Below are positions 19,082 to 27,534 of a stretch of 64,000 nucleotides of DNA, in pieces (positions within the stretch are counted from its first letter, which is position 1; each line of letters starts with the position of its first letter). The notes beneath the pieces were generated by a model. That model worked only from the letters and a program-made list of their open reading frames with translations, ran no database searches and was not told the DNA's origin. Source of the DNA: a beta proteobacterium AAP65 (GTDB lineage Bacteria; Pseudomonadota; Gammaproteobacteria; Burkholderiales; Burkholderiaceae_C). The stretch lies in the NCBI GenBank assembly GCA_001295865.1, contig LJHW01000002.1, forward strand, positions 62,001 through 126,000, in the 5' to 3' direction. A program made the translations under genes and the position numbers.

Positions 19082-21138
19082 ACAGCGCCGCAGACACCCT
19101 GGCGCTGTTGCGCAGCTGGCGCGCTGCCGGCTGGCTGCGGGCGCTCGATCTGGCGCTGGCCGAGTTTCTGCACGGCCTCGAGCCCGAAGCCCCGCCCAGC
19201 CTGCTGCTGGCCGCGGCGCTGCTGGCGCAGCTGGAAGGCCGCGGCCACAGCTGCCTGCCGCTGCAGGGCCTGGCGCAAGAGGCGGCGCTGCTGCTGGCCT
19301 GGCCGCCTGAGGCGCAAGAGGCGCTGCAGACTGCGCTGGCCGCCATACCCGTTGATGCCGCAGCAGCGCAGCGCGCCTGGGGCGCTACGACGCTGCTCAG
19401 CACGGCGCCGGCCGCAGCGCAGGGCGCCGATGCCACCAGCCCGCTGGTCTTGCAGGCCGGGCGCCTCTACCTGCGCCGCTACTGGCGTTATGAAGCCGAC
19501 ATCGCTGCGCAGCTGCGCCAGCGTGTGCAAGCTGCCCCGCTGGCCGTGGAGGTGCCCGAGCCGGCACAGGCGCATGCGCTGCTGGCCGCCTTGTTCGATC
19601 TGCCCGCGGAAGCCAGCGCCGAGCCCGACTGGCAGGCCGTGGCCTGCGCGCTGGCCCTGCGCGGGCGCTTGACGCTCATCACCGGCGGCCCCGGCACCGG
19701 CAAGACCTACACCGCCGCCCGCCTGCTGGTGCTGCTGCAGGCCCTGCACCGCGGCCCGCAGCCGCTGCGTGTGGCGCTGGCCGCGCCCACGGGCAAGGCG
19801 GCGGCGCGGCTGCGGCAGTCGATGGTGGCGGCGCTGCAGTTGCTGGTGGCGCGTGCCGCAGGGCCGGCCCCGGTGCCACCGGTGCTGCAGGCGCTGCCCT
19901 TGGTGGACTGGACGGCCGCCTTGCCCCCGGCCCGCACGCTGCACGCGCTGCTGGGCACACGCCCCGGCACGCGGCGTTTTGTGCACGACGCGGCGTTGCC
20001 GCTGGATGTCGACTTGCTGTTTGTCGACGAGGCCTCGATGGTGCACCTGGAGATGATGGCCGCGCTGCTGCAGGCGCTGCCCGCGGGTGCGCGCCTGGTG
20101 CTGCTGGGCGACCGCGACCAGCTCGCTTCGGTGGAAGCCGGCGCCGTGATGGGCGAGCTGTGCGCAGGCGCCGGGCCTGGGGCCTACACGGCCGACACCG
20201 CAGCCTGGGTGCAGGCTCACAGCGGACAGGTGCTGGCGCCAATGGCGGTGGCGGGGCACGGCGGCCCCAGCCCGGGCGGCCTGGCCCAGCAGACCGTGGT
20301 GCTGCAGCGCAGCCGCCGGTTTGCCGGGCCCATCGGCCAGCTGGCCTTGGCCGTGAACCGGGGCGAGGGCACCGGCGCGCTGGCCCTGCTGCGCACCCAG
20401 ACCGCGCTGCCCGGCGGCGGTGAACTGGCGCTGGTGCCGGCCGCCGACAGCGCCGCCATCGCGCGGCTGGCGGTGCAGGGCCGGCCCGCCGCGGGGGCGG
20501 GCGCGGGCGTGGAGGCCGCTGGCTACGCCGCCTGCCTGCAGGCCCTGGCGCAGCGCCCGGCCGAGCCCGCGGCCTTCGAGCCCTGGGCGCGTGGGCTGCT
20601 GGCCGCCTTCGACCGCTGCCGCGTGCTGTGCGCGCTGCGCAGCGGGCCTTGGGGCGTGGCGGGCTTGAACGCTGCCATCGAAGCCGCGCTGCAACAGCAG
20701 GGTGTGTTGAAGAAGGGCGGCGAGTGGTACGAGGGCCGGCCCGTGATGGTGACGCGCAACGAAGCGGCTCTCGGCATCTTCAACGGCGACATCGGCCTCG
20801 TGCTGGCGGCGCCCGGGGCGGCTAAAGACACGCCGCTGCGCGCCTGGTTCCTCGATGGCGACACCCTGCGTTCCGTGGCCACCAGCCGCCTGGCCGATGT
20901 GGAGACGGCTTTTGCCATGACCGTGCACAAGAGCCAGGGCTCGGAGTTCGCCCATGTGCTGCTGGTGCTGCCGCCTGAAGACACGCCGGTGCTCACGCGC
21001 GAGCTCGTCTACACCGGCATCACGCGCGCGCGCAGTGCCTTCACGCTGGTGGCGCCCGAGCCGGCGCGTCTGGTGACGGCCGCCGCGCGCCTGACGCGGC
21101 GGCTCAGCGGCTTGGCGGAGGCGGTGCGCGGCGGCTGA
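19078..21138 (+). CDS. recD: exodeoxyribonuclease V subunit alpha (RecD)
   Basis: A 686-residue superfamily 1B 5'-3' helicase, the fast motor of RecBCD. Walker A is GGPGTGKT at residues 203-210, the Walker B block is LLFVDEASMVHLEMM, motif III is LLGDRDQLASVEAGAVMGEL, and the C-terminal blocks are MTVHKSQGSEF and YTGITRARSAFTLV. The ATG overlaps the recB stop. With recC and recB it provides end resection and double-strand-break repair; the presence of all three with intact motifs argues for an active complex. Confidence 0.96.
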   Translation: MNSAADTLALLRSWRAAGWLRALDLALAEFLHGLEPEAPPSLLLAAALLAQLEGRGHSCLPLQGLAQEAALLLAWPPEAQEALQTALAAIPVDAAAAQRAWGATTLLSTAPAAAQGADATSPLVLQAGRLYLRRYWRYEADIAAQLRQRVQAAPLAVEVPEPAQAHALLAALFDLPAEASAEPDWQAVACALALRGRLTLITGGPGTGKTYTAARLLVLLQALHRGPQPLRVALAAPTGKAAARLRQSMVAALQLLVARAAGPAPVPPVLQALPLVDWTAALPPARTLHALLGTRPGTRRFVHDAALPLDVDLLFVDEASMVHLEMMAALLQALPAGARLVLLGDRDQLASVEAGAVMGELCAGAGPGAYTADTAAWVQAHSGQVLAPMAVAGHGGPSPGGLAQQTVVLQRSRRFAGPIGQLALAVNRGEGTGALALLRTQTALPGGGELALVPAADSAAIARLAVQGRPAAGAGAGVEAAGYAACLQALAQRPAEPAAFEPWARGLLAAFDRCRVLCALRSGPWGVAGLNAAIEAALQQQGVLKKGGEWYEGRPVMVTRNEAALGIFNGDIGLVLAAPGAAKDTPLRAWFLDGDTLRSVATSRLADVETAFAMTVHKSQGSEFAHVLLVLPPEDTPVLTRELVYTGITRARSAFTLVAPEPARLVTAAARLTRRLSGLAEAVRGG

Positions 21139-21148
21139 GCTGGGCCCT

Positions 21149-22231
21149 TCAACCCGGGCCGGGGGCCTGCGCCCGGGCCGCCAGCGCCGCCATCGAAGCG
21201 GGCACGCTGCCGTAGCTGACCAGTTGCACCTGCAGCCCCGTGCCGGCGGTCAGCGCCAGGGCACGTTCCATCGCGCTGTCGATCCAGGTCCCGTCGTTGC
21301 CGAAGGCGCCGCCGCCCAGGCGCGTGAGCAGCACGCGGCCGCTGCCGCCGGATTGCTGCTGAACCAGGGCTGCGCGCAGCGTGGCCTCGTAGGCGGCTTC
21401 CAGCACCAGGCGGGCCAACGGCTCCCAGGCCGCCGTGGGCCCGCGGCCGTAGGCCACGGGCAGCGCCGAGCAGAAGGCCTGCGTCACGCGTGGACGTGCC
21501 GGGCCGGGCAGGTCGGTGACCTCCACGCCGTGGTGCAGGCCGATGCACAGGGCGGCGCGCAGCGCGTCACGCTCGGCTTCCGGGGCGCTGCGCAGCCAGG
21601 GGTTCAGCACCGCCAGGCCTTCGGCGCGGCACAGCGCGTAGCCGTTCCGCATGGTCCAGAGCGGCGGCGCCTCCATGCCTGTGGCGCTGTGCAGGGCCGC
21701 CGCCAGGGCGGCGCCCAGGGGCGCGAGCGTGTCGATCTGCCGCGCGCCGGTCTGGCCCTGCTGCTCGGGTGCGCCGTGCGCGCCAGGCACAGGCGCGAAG
21801 TAGTTGCGGTAGGCCGTGGCCGCCCCGGCGGCCATGGCGCAGGCCGGGCCTTGCGTGCGGTCGTGCTGGTAGCGCGTGACGCCGTCTTCGGGGCTCACGT
21901 CGGGCCCCACCATCTCCAGCAGGTTGAACTGCGAGGCCACCTGGAACAGCGCCCCGGCGTTCTCGGGCACGGCGTGCAGGGCGCGCGCGTCGGCGGCCAC
22001 GCACTGCACGGTCTGGCGCACGGGGTTGCCGGCGGGCGGCAGCGGTGTGCGCTCGCGCAGCGTGGCGAGGCTCACCACCTCCAGCCGGCCGGTGGCGTAA
22101 CGCGCGCCGTTCACGCGCGAGACGAGTTCGTCGCCTTCCAGCGCCAGGCGCTCGCGCGTGGCGGCATAGGGGCCTTCACGAAAACCGAAGAGGCGGCTGA
22201 ACCAGTCGGTGGCGTCGGTGGATGGGGGCAT
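21149..22231 (-). CDS. macro-domain-like protein of unknown function
   Basis: A 360-residue soluble protein. Two highly patterned regions stand out: residues 96-145, with [15 protein letters not shown], then [18 protein letters not shown] and YRNYF; and the C-terminal [20 protein letters not shown] with MERALAL. The last block, preceded by a helix of the kind [14 protein letters not shown], resembles the phosphate-binding end of macro domains and bacterial PARG-like proteins (GxGxFGND), which bind or hydrolyse ADP-ribose. I infer a macro-like fold; the function is not established and the similarity is by eye. It is divergent from a NUDIX hydrolase gene with a 71-bp gap. The ATG at 22231 has only a weak ribosome binding site. 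Confidence 0.6.
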   Translation of the reverse strand: MPPSTDATDWFSRLFGFREGPYAATRERLALEGDELVSRVNGARYATGRLEVVSLATLRERTPLPPAGNPVRQTVQCVAADARALHAVPENAGALFQVASQFNLLEMVGPDVSPEDGVTRYQHDRTQGPACAMAAGAATAYRNYFAPVPGAHGAPEQQGQTGARQIDTLAPLGAALAAALHSATGMEAPPLWTMRNGYALCRAEGLAVLNPWLRSAPEAERDALRAALCIGLHHGVEVTDLPGPARPRVTQAFCSALPVAYGRGPTAAWEPLARLVLEAAYEATLRAALVQQQSGGSGRVLLTRLGGGAFGNDGTWIDSAMERALALTAGTGLQVQLVSYGSVPASMAALAARAQAPGPG

Positions 22232-22302
22232 GCCGCTTTATGCCACGCCGCGCGGTTTGCAGGGCAGAGCCGGGCCAACCACTCACGTGCCAGACTCGCG
22301 CG

Positions 22303-22980
22303 GTGAACACCCTGCCCACCGGCGCCGCGCTGCGCCAGCTCTTGCAGCAGCGCCTGGCCGCGTGGCCGGTGCAGGCGCTGCCGGCCGAGGGCCACCGGCA
22401 CGCCGCGGTGGCGCTGCCTGTCACCGAGGCCGGGCACGGCGCCGATCTGCCCGGTCTGCCGCTGCTGCCAGCGCACACGCCCTGGAGCGAAGCGGCCGCC
22501 GTGCTGCTGACACGCCGTGCGCTCACGATGCGCCAGCACCCCGGCCAGTGGGCGCTGCCCGGTGGCCGCATCGATGCCGGTGAAACGCCCGAGCAGGCCG
22601 CGCTGCGCGAACTGCACGAAGAGCTGGGCCTGCTGCTGCCGCCCGAGGCGGTGCTGGGCCGGCTGGACGACTACGTCACACGCTCGGGCTACCTCGTCAC
22701 GCCAGTGGTGGTGTGGGCCGGCGCGGCGCGTGCGCTGCAGCCCAACCCGCAGGAGGTGGCCTCGGTGCACCGCATCGCTGCGCAGGAGCTGCTGCGCGAA
22801 GACGCGCCGCTGCTCAACCAGGTGCGCGGCGCCGCGCACCCCGTGCTGCGCATGCCGCTGGGCACGCACTGGGTGGCCGCGCCCACGGCGGCGTTTCTCT
22901 ACCAGTTCCGCGAGGTGGTGCTGCAGGGCCGTGCCACGCGCGTGGCGCACTTCGACCAGCCGTTTTTCGCCTGGCGCTGA
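22303..22980 (+). CDS. NUDIX hydrolase, NudL-like CoA pyrophosphatase
   Basis: A 225-residue hydrolase with a perfect NUDIX box at residues 88-110 (G-x5-E94-x7-RE-L-H-EE-L-G-L). Just before it, [21 protein letters not shown] (residues 69-88 region) matches the UPF0035 signature that marks CoA diphosphatases of the NudL/Nudt7 group, which cleave CoA into 3',5'-ADP and phosphopantetheine. The start is taken as GTG at 22303; an upstream ATG at 22222 in the same frame would run into the promoter region of the divergent gene. Substrate is inferred from the signature only. Confidence 0.85.
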   Translation: MNTLPTGAALRQLLQQRLAAWPVQALPAEGHRHAAVALPVTEAGHGADLPGLPLLPAHTPWSEAAAVLLTRRALTMRQHPGQWALPGGRIDAGETPEQAALRELHEELGLLLPPEAVLGRLDDYVTRSGYLVTPVVVWAGAARALQPNPQEVASVHRIAAQELLREDAPLLNQVRGAAHPVLRMPLGTHWVAAPTAAFLYQFREVVLQGRATRVAHFDQPFFAWR

Positions 22981-22996
22981 GGCGCCGGCACGCGTT

Positions 22997-23962
22997 TCAG
23001 GCGGCCCCGGCCGCCGCCACCATCGCCAGCGTCTGCCGGCTGCGGTAGTTGCGTGCCCGGCCCGTCACCGGGCAGGTGAAGCCGATCTCGCGGGAAAGCA
23101 GCTGCAGCGGCTGCGAAAAATCGGGCGGCGCATCGGCCGGCGGCTGCGGCCACAGGCGGGGGTAGATGCGGTCGCCGCAGATCGGCAGGCCCAGGGCGTT
23201 GAGATGCGCGCGCAGCTGGTGCTTGGCGCCGGTCTGCGGGTGCAGGCGGTAGTGGGCGAGCTCGGGCCCCAGGCGCGCGATGAGTTCCACCGTGGTGATG
23301 GCGTTGGGCTCGCCGGGCACGGTCTCCATCTGCATGAAGTTGCGACCTTCGCGCTCCTGCAGGCGGCTCGCGATGGTGTGCGGCAGCGTCAGATCCATGC
23401 GCCACGGCGCCACCGCCTCGTAGACCTTGTGCACACGCCGCTCTCTGAACATCGCCTGAAAGGCCGCACGCGTGGCCGGCTGCACCATGAAGAGCAGCAC
23501 GCCGGCCGTTTCCAGGTCGAGCCGGTGCATGGGCACCAGGGTCTCGATGCCGAGCTGGCGTTTGAGCCGCACCAGCACCGTCTCTTGCAGGTGTCGGCCG
23601 CCGGGCGTGACGGGCAGGAAATGCGGCTTGTCCACGGCCACGAGGTGCTCGTCCTGGTGCAGCACCACCACCTCGCCCGGCACACGCGGTTCAGGCGGGC
23701 CGGGCGGCAGGCTGCGCCAGTACCAGAGCACGCTGTTGACGGGCGGGCAGGGCGCGTCGGCGGCGCAGGCCTGGCCCTCGGCATCCAGCACGTCGCCACG
23801 CAACAGGCGTTCTTGCCAGGGGCGGCCGGGGGGCAGGCGGTGGTCGAGAAAGGCCGCCAGGCTGGGCCAAGCGCCACCCCCAGGCGGTGCGACCACGGCC
23901 ACGCGGCTGGCGCTGACACCCTCGCGCGCCGGCGGCACCCAGGCGGGGCGCGGGCGCGTCAT
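22997..23962 (-). CDS. RluA-family RNA pseudouridine synthase
   Basis: A 321-residue enzyme with the catalytic motif MHRLDLETAGVLLF (catalytic Asp in HRLD), the earlier block VVVLHQDEHLVAVDKPHFLPV and the later KVYEAV and HQLRAHLNALGLPICGDRIYP. An N-terminal region of about 90 residues resembles an S4-like RNA-binding part. It isomerises uridine to pseudouridine in rRNA or tRNA; the exact target is not clear from the sequence. The ATG at 23962 is 28 bp after the trhO stop, and both are on the same strand, so the two RNA-modification genes may form an operon. It ends 16 bp from the convergent NUDIX gene. Confidence 0.9.
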   Translation of the reverse strand: MTRPRPAWVPPAREGVSASRVAVVAPPGGGAWPSLAAFLDHRLPPGRPWQERLLRGDVLDAEGQACAADAPCPPVNSVLWYWRSLPPGPPEPRVPGEVVVLHQDEHLVAVDKPHFLPVTPGGRHLQETVLVRLKRQLGIETLVPMHRLDLETAGVLLFMVQPATRAAFQAMFRERRVHKVYEAVAPWRMDLTLPHTIASRLQEREGRNFMQMETVPGEPNAITTVELIARLGPELAHYRLHPQTGAKHQLRAHLNALGLPICGDRIYPRLWPQPPADAPPDFSQPLQLLSREIGFTCPVTGRARNYRSRQTLAMVAAAGAA

Positions 23963-23990
23963 GGGGCGGCCTGCAGCAGCAGGGGCGGCT

Positions 23991-24857
23991 TCAGAACGCG
24001 TCCAGCCGCTGCGCGCGCGCCAGGCGCCAGGCCTCGCCGGGGTCGCTCTCGTCGAAGACCTCGGCGGCGGTGGTGGGCGTTTCCTGCAACTGCGCATCGA
24101 GCGCGATGCGCTTGTCGAAGACGAAACACTCGCCTTCCCATTCACGCGCAGCGTCGGGCAACTGCTGGAAGTAGTTGAGGATGCCGCCTTCGAGCTGCAG
24201 CACCTGCAGGCCCAGGCTCTGCAGCCAGGGCGCGGTCTTGTCGCAGCGGATGCCGCCGGTGCAGTACATCGCCACCGGGCGCTGCGCCTCGCGCCAGGCC
24301 GGCGCGTGGGCTTCGACATAGGCCACGAAATCGCGGAAGTGGCGCACGCCCGGGTCTTCGGCGCCTTTGAAGCGGCCGAGGCGGTATTCGAAGTGGTTGC
24401 GGTTGTCGAGCAGCACCACGTCCTCCCTTTGCAGCAGTTCGCGCCACTGCGCCGGGCTGAGGTGGGTGGTGTCGTGCATGTCTGGCAGCGGCAGCGCCTC
24501 GGCGCCGGGCAGGCCCAGGGCCACGATCTCGGGCTTCACCAGCACCTTCAGCCGCGCAAAGGGCGGTGTGACGCAGGCGCTGCGTTTGAACGGCATGCCC
24601 TGGAAAGCACCCTGCAGGCAGGCCGGGCTCTGCAGCGCGGCTTCAAAAGCAGCCACCGCGGCGGCCGGGCCCGAGACCGCGCCGTTGATGCCTTCGGTGG
24701 CGATGGTGATGGCGCCGAACAGGCCGGCTTCGGTGGCCAGCGCACGCACGGCGGCCGCGGCGGCGCTGGCATCGGCCAGCGGCGTGAAGCGGTAGAAGGC
24801 GCTGTGCAGCAGGCAGGTGGGCGTGCTGGTGTCGGGGGCAGGGTGGGGGGCGTTCAC
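23991..24857 (-). CDS. trhO: tRNA uridine-34 hydroxylase (rhodanese-type, TrhO/YceA)
   Basis: A 288-residue protein with an N-terminal ferredoxin-like domain (FYRFTPLAD...GINGAVSG) and a C-terminal rhodanese domain. The active site is MYCTGGIRCDKT with C199 and C205, as in TrhO, which makes 5-hydroxyuridine at position 34 of tRNA using oxygen. The start is taken as GTG at 24857, with GCAGG a few bases before it; the open frame continues upstream but only into the divergent DUF3297 gene. It lies directly upstream of the pseudouridine synthase. Confidence 0.92.
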   Translation of the reverse strand: MNAPHPAPDTSTPTCLLHSAFYRFTPLADASAAAAAVRALATEAGLFGAITIATEGINGAVSGPAAAVAAFEAALQSPACLQGAFQGMPFKRSACVTPPFARLKVLVKPEIVALGLPGAEALPLPDMHDTTHLSPAQWRELLQREDVVLLDNRNHFEYRLGRFKGAEDPGVRHFRDFVAYVEAHAPAWREAQRPVAMYCTGGIRCDKTAPWLQSLGLQVLQLEGGILNYFQQLPDAAREWEGECFVFDKRIALDAQLQETPTTAAEVFDESDPGEAWRLARAQRLDAF

Positions 24858-24948
24858 ACCTGCATTTTCGCCTGCGCCGCCGGGCGGGCGCGATGCCAGA
24901 CAATGCGGGCCCCCGGCCCCGTGGGCCGAAGTTCTGCCGCACCCGACC

Positions 24949-25197
24949 ATGACCGACACCCCCGCCCGCCCCGAGATGCCCGACCGCCTGTCCACCGACC
25001 CGCGCAGCCCGCACCACGTGCGCGCGATCTTCGAGCACGACATCGGCATCCGCTTCAATGGCAAGGACCGCGGCGACGTGGCCGAGTACTGCATCAGCGA
25101 AGGCTGGATACGCGTGCCCGCCGGCAAAACGGTGGACCGCAAGGGCCAGCCGCTGCTGATCAAGCTCAAGGGCACGGTCGAGGCCTACTACCGCTGA
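24949..25197 (+). CDS. DUF3297 family small protein
   Basis: An 82-residue hydrophilic protein of the DUF3297 family: DRLSTDPRSPHHVRAIFEHD, IGIRFNGKDRGDVAEYCISE and a C-terminal GTVEAYYR. The family is widespread in Proteobacteria and has no established function. It is divergent from trhO and sits just upstream of nasT on the same strand with a 51-bp gap. Nothing suggests that it belongs to the nitrate locus beyond proximity. Confidence 0.88.
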   Translation: MTDTPARPEMPDRLSTDPRSPHHVRAIFEHDIGIRFNGKDRGDVAEYCISEGWIRVPAGKTVDRKGQPLLIKLKGTVEAYYR

Positions 25198-25248
25198 GGC
25201 GCAGGCCGCAGCCGCCGCGCTCGCTGCGGCACGGAATTTGCGCCGTGG

Positions 25249-25953
25249 GTGGGCGTGAACCCACGCCGCCCCAGCCGCCCTGCACAGACGCCGCCCGCGC
25301 CGCCTGAAGTGCCAGCGCCCGCGGCAGCGGTGGCAGCGCCGGCCGAGCCCGCAGATGCCGGCCGGCCCCTGCGTGTGCTGCTCATCGACGACGGCGCCCA
25401 CCGCGTCAGCCTCATCCACGACGAACTCGCGCGCCTGGGCCACCTGGTGGTGGGCGTGCTCGATTCGGCCCTGCTCATCCATGACTGCGTGCTGCGCCTG
25501 CAGCCCGACGTGGTGATCGTCGACAGCGAGAGCCCCGGCCGCGACACGCTGGAGCACCTGGCCACCGTCTCGGCCAGCTGCCCGCGCCCGGTGGTGGTGT
25601 TCAGCGAAGACGCCAGCGCCGCGCCCATGCAGCAGGCGCTGCGCGCGGGCGTGAGCGCCTATGTCATCGCGGGCCTGCAGCCGCAGCGCCTGCTGCCGGT
25701 GCTGCAGGTGGCCATCGCGCGTTTCGAGCAAGAGCGTGAGCTGCGCGGCCAGCTGGAGATGGCGCAGACGCAACTGGGCGAACGCAAGCTGGTGGAACGC
25801 GCCAAGGGCCTGCTGATGGAAGAGGTGGGCCTCACCGAAGCGCAGGCCCACGCCCACCTGCGCAAGCTGGCCATGGACCGCGGCCAGCGCCTGGGCCAGG
25901 TGGCCGAGCGTGTCGTGAAGGCGCACGAGCTGCTCAAGCCGCCCGGCGCCTGA
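25249..25953 (+). CDS. nasT: NasT-like ANTAR response regulator, nitrate-operon antiterminator
   Basis: A 234-residue regulator. Residues 1-38 are a Pro/Ala-rich extension. Residues 41-160 are a receiver-like domain with VLLIDDGAH and D92 in IVDSESPGRDTLE, the form typical of NasT. Residues about 170-228 are an ANTAR RNA-binding domain (ERKLVERAKGLLMEEVGLTEAQAHAHLRKLAMD...). In known systems NasT binds a two-hairpin leader RNA and prevents termination before nitrate-assimilation genes, and is held inactive by the nitrate sensor NasS. Here such a leader lies immediately downstream, but no NasS gene is adjacent. Start may be GTG 25249 or GTG 25255. Confidence 0.9.
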   Translation: MGVNPRRPSRPAQTPPAPPEVPAPAAAVAAPAEPADAGRPLRVLLIDDGAHRVSLIHDELARLGHLVVGVLDSALLIHDCVLRLQPDVVIVDSESPGRDTLEHLATVSASCPRPVVVFSEDASAAPMQQALRAGVSAYVIAGLQPQRLLPVLQVAIARFEQERELRGQLEMAQTQLGERKLVERAKGLLMEEVGLTEAQAHAHLRKLAMDRGQRLGQVAERVVKAHELLKPPGA

Positions 25954-25971
25954 AGCCGCCGGCAGCCGCGC

Positions 25972-26033
25972 GCACCAAGCCCGGCTTGTGCAGTGCACCA
26001 AGCGCAGGCGCAGGCGGGCCGGCCTTGGTGCAC
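25972..26033. promoter_or_regulatory. NtrC-like inverted repeats upstream of the nitrate operon
   Basis: Two inverted repeats built on the NtrC half-site GCACCA/TGGTGC are present. The first is GCACCAAGCC (25972-25981) against GGCTTGTGC (25983-25991). The second is GTGCACCAAG (25993-26002) against CTTGGTGCAC (26024-26033). They lie 64-125 bp upstream of the -24 element, a usual distance for an enhancer-binding protein. Spacing is not the standard 17-bp NtrC site, so the activator is an inference. Confidence 0.55.
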
Positions 26034-26096
26034 GCCGGCCGCCGACGTGAGCGGGCCTGACCCGCTTCACCTGAGAAGGAACCCGCCAGCCATGCT

Positions 26097-26112
26097 TGGC
26101 ACGGCGCGTGCT
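26097..26112 (+). promoter_or_regulatory. sigma-54 (-24/-12) promoter of the nitrate operon
   Basis: TTGGCACG-N4-GTGCT matches the sigma-54 consensus YTGGCACG-N4-TTGCW with one mismatch. The GG at 26098-26099 and GC at 26110-26111 are separated by exactly 10 bp. Transcription would begin near 26123, about 136 nt before nrtA. Control by RpoN fits nitrogen-limited expression. Confidence 0.8.
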
Positions 26113-26131
26113 AACGATCAACACAAGTCCA

Positions 26132-26181
26132 GCGCACAACGGCGTGCGCAGGGCTGACAGGTTTCGGGCAAAGGCGTCCGA
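26132..26181 (+). ncRNA. ANTAR-target leader RNA: two hexaloop hairpins
   Basis: Hairpin 1 has stem GCGCAC (26132-26137), loop AACGGC (26138-26143) and stem GTGCGC (26144-26149). Hairpin 2 has stem TCGGGC (26164-26169), loop AAAGGC (26170-26175) and stem GTCCGA (26176-26181) with one G-U pair. Both loops are six nucleotides with A at position 1 and G at position 4, the rule known for ANTAR recognition, and the linker is 14 nt. Hairpin 2 uses the 5' arm of the following terminator, so only one can form. This is the expected binding site of the NasT encoded just upstream. Confidence 0.85.
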
Positions 26182-26231
26182 CTCGCAGCACACCGGCAGG
26201 GCCCGGCTTGTTGCAGTCGCGACGCCTTTTT
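26170..26231 (+). terminator. leader terminator (attenuator) before nrtA
   Basis: AAAGGCGTC (26170-26178) pairs with GACGCCTTT (26221-26229). The stem continues inward with CGACT/AGTCG after a one-base bulge and an imperfect GCAGCA/TGTTGC stem, and a T-rich tract follows (26227-26245). It ends 28 nt before the nrtA ATG, so it acts in the leader rather than after a gene. Binding of NasT to the hairpins overlapping its 5' arm would prevent it. Confidence 0.85.
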
Positions 26232-26258
26232 CTTTTGTCTTTTCTCCAGGAGCAGCGC

Positions 26259-27512
26259 ATGTCGCAACGCGAGGGTCTGATGAGTGATGCACGCCGGCAG
26301 TTGATCAAGGGCACGGCCGCGGTGGCCGCGGGGGCGGCCCTGCCGGGTGGTGCCTGGGCCGCGGGCAGCGATGCCCCGGAGAAGAAGGAAGTGCGCATCG
26401 GCTTCATTCCGCTGACCGATTGCGCCAGCGTCGTGATGGCTTCGGTGCTGAAGTTCGACGAGAAATACGGCGTCAAGATCATCCCCACCAAAGAAGCCAG
26501 CTGGGCCGGGGTGCGCGACAAGCTCGTCAATGGCGAGCTCGACATGGCGCACGTGCTCTACGGCCTGATCTATGGCGTGCACCTCGGCGTGGGCGGTCCC
26601 AAGAAGGACATGGCGGTGCTGATGACCATCAACAACAACGGGCAGGGCCTGACGCTGTCGAAGAAGCTGGCCGACAAGGGCGCGGTCGACGTCGAAAGCC
26701 TGGCCAAGCTGATGGCGCGCGAGAAACGCGAATACACCTTCGCGCAGACCTTCCCCACGGGCACGCACGCGATGTGGCTGTACTACTGGTTGGCATCGGC
26801 GGGGGTGAACCCGATGAAAGATGCCAAGGTCATCACCGTGCCGCCGCCGCAGATGGTGGCCAACATGCGTGTGGGCAACATGGACGGGTTCAGCGTCGGT
26901 GAGCCCTGGAACCACCGCGCCATCATCGACGGCATCGGCATCTCCGCGGCCACCAGCCAGGACGTCTGGAAGGACCACCCCGAGAAGGTGCTGGGCACCA
27001 CCGGCGACTTCGTCAAGCAGTACCCCAACACCGCGCGCGCCGTGATGATGGCCGTGCTGGAGGCCAGCCGTTGGATCGACGCCGGCCTGCAGAACAAGAA
27101 CAAGATGGCCGAGACCATCGCCGGCAAGGCCTACGTCAACACCAGCGTGGACGCCATCAACCAGCGCATCCTGGGCCGCTACCAGAACGGCCTGGGCAAG
27201 ACCTGGGACGACCCCAACCACATGAAGTTCTTCAACGACGGGTCGGTGAATTACCCCTACCTGAGCGACGGCATGTGGTTCCTGACGCAGCACAAACGCT
27301 GGGGCCTGCTGAAGAGCCACCCCGACTACCTGGCCGTGGCCAGGCAGATCAACCAGACCGCGCTCTACAAGCAGGCTGCTGCGCAGCTGAAGATCAGCGT
27401 GCCCAAGAGCGACATGCGCAGCAGCAAGTTGATCGATGGCGTGGTGTGGGACGGCAGCAACCCAGCCAAGTACGCCGACGGTTTCAAGGTCAACGCGCTG
27501 GCCTCGGCCTGA
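26259..27512 (+). CDS. nrtA: nitrate ABC transporter substrate-binding protein
   Basis: A 417-residue periplasmic binding protein of the NrtA/NasF/CmpA family. The N-terminus carries a twin-arginine signal (DARRQLIKGTAAVAAGAALPG, Arg 12-13) ending near AWAA. The mature part starts VRIGFIPLTDCASVVMAS, and contains PPPQMVANMRVGNMDGFSVGEPWN as in nitrate-binding homologues. AGGAG at 26248-26252 precedes the ATG. It is the first gene of the operon and sits behind a sigma-54 promoter and an attenuator. The signal peptide argues that it is the transport component and not the cytoplasmic sensor NasS. Bicarbonate or cyanate binding is less likely given the genes downstream. Confidence 0.93.
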   Translation: MSQREGLMSDARRQLIKGTAAVAAGAALPGGAWAAGSDAPEKKEVRIGFIPLTDCASVVMASVLKFDEKYGVKIIPTKEASWAGVRDKLVNGELDMAHVLYGLIYGVHLGVGGPKKDMAVLMTINNNGQGLTLSKKLADKGAVDVESLAKLMAREKREYTFAQTFPTGTHAMWLYYWLASAGVNPMKDAKVITVPPPQMVANMRVGNMDGFSVGEPWNHRAIIDGIGISAATSQDVWKDHPEKVLGTTGDFVKQYPNTARAVMMAVLEASRWIDAGLQNKNKMAETIAGKAYVNTSVDAINQRILGRYQNGLGKTWDDPNHMKFFNDGSVNYPYLSDGMWFLTQHKRWGLLKSHPDYLAVARQINQTALYKQAAAQLKISVPKSDMRSSKLIDGVVWDGSNPAKYADGFKVNALASA

Positions 27513-27534
27513 GCGCCCACAGGAGCACACGCCC

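Noticed and set aside
26259..27512. First nitrate-operon gene as the missing sensor NasS
   Set aside because: It has a clear twin-arginine signal and is followed by permease and ATPase genes, which fits the transporter component NrtA better.
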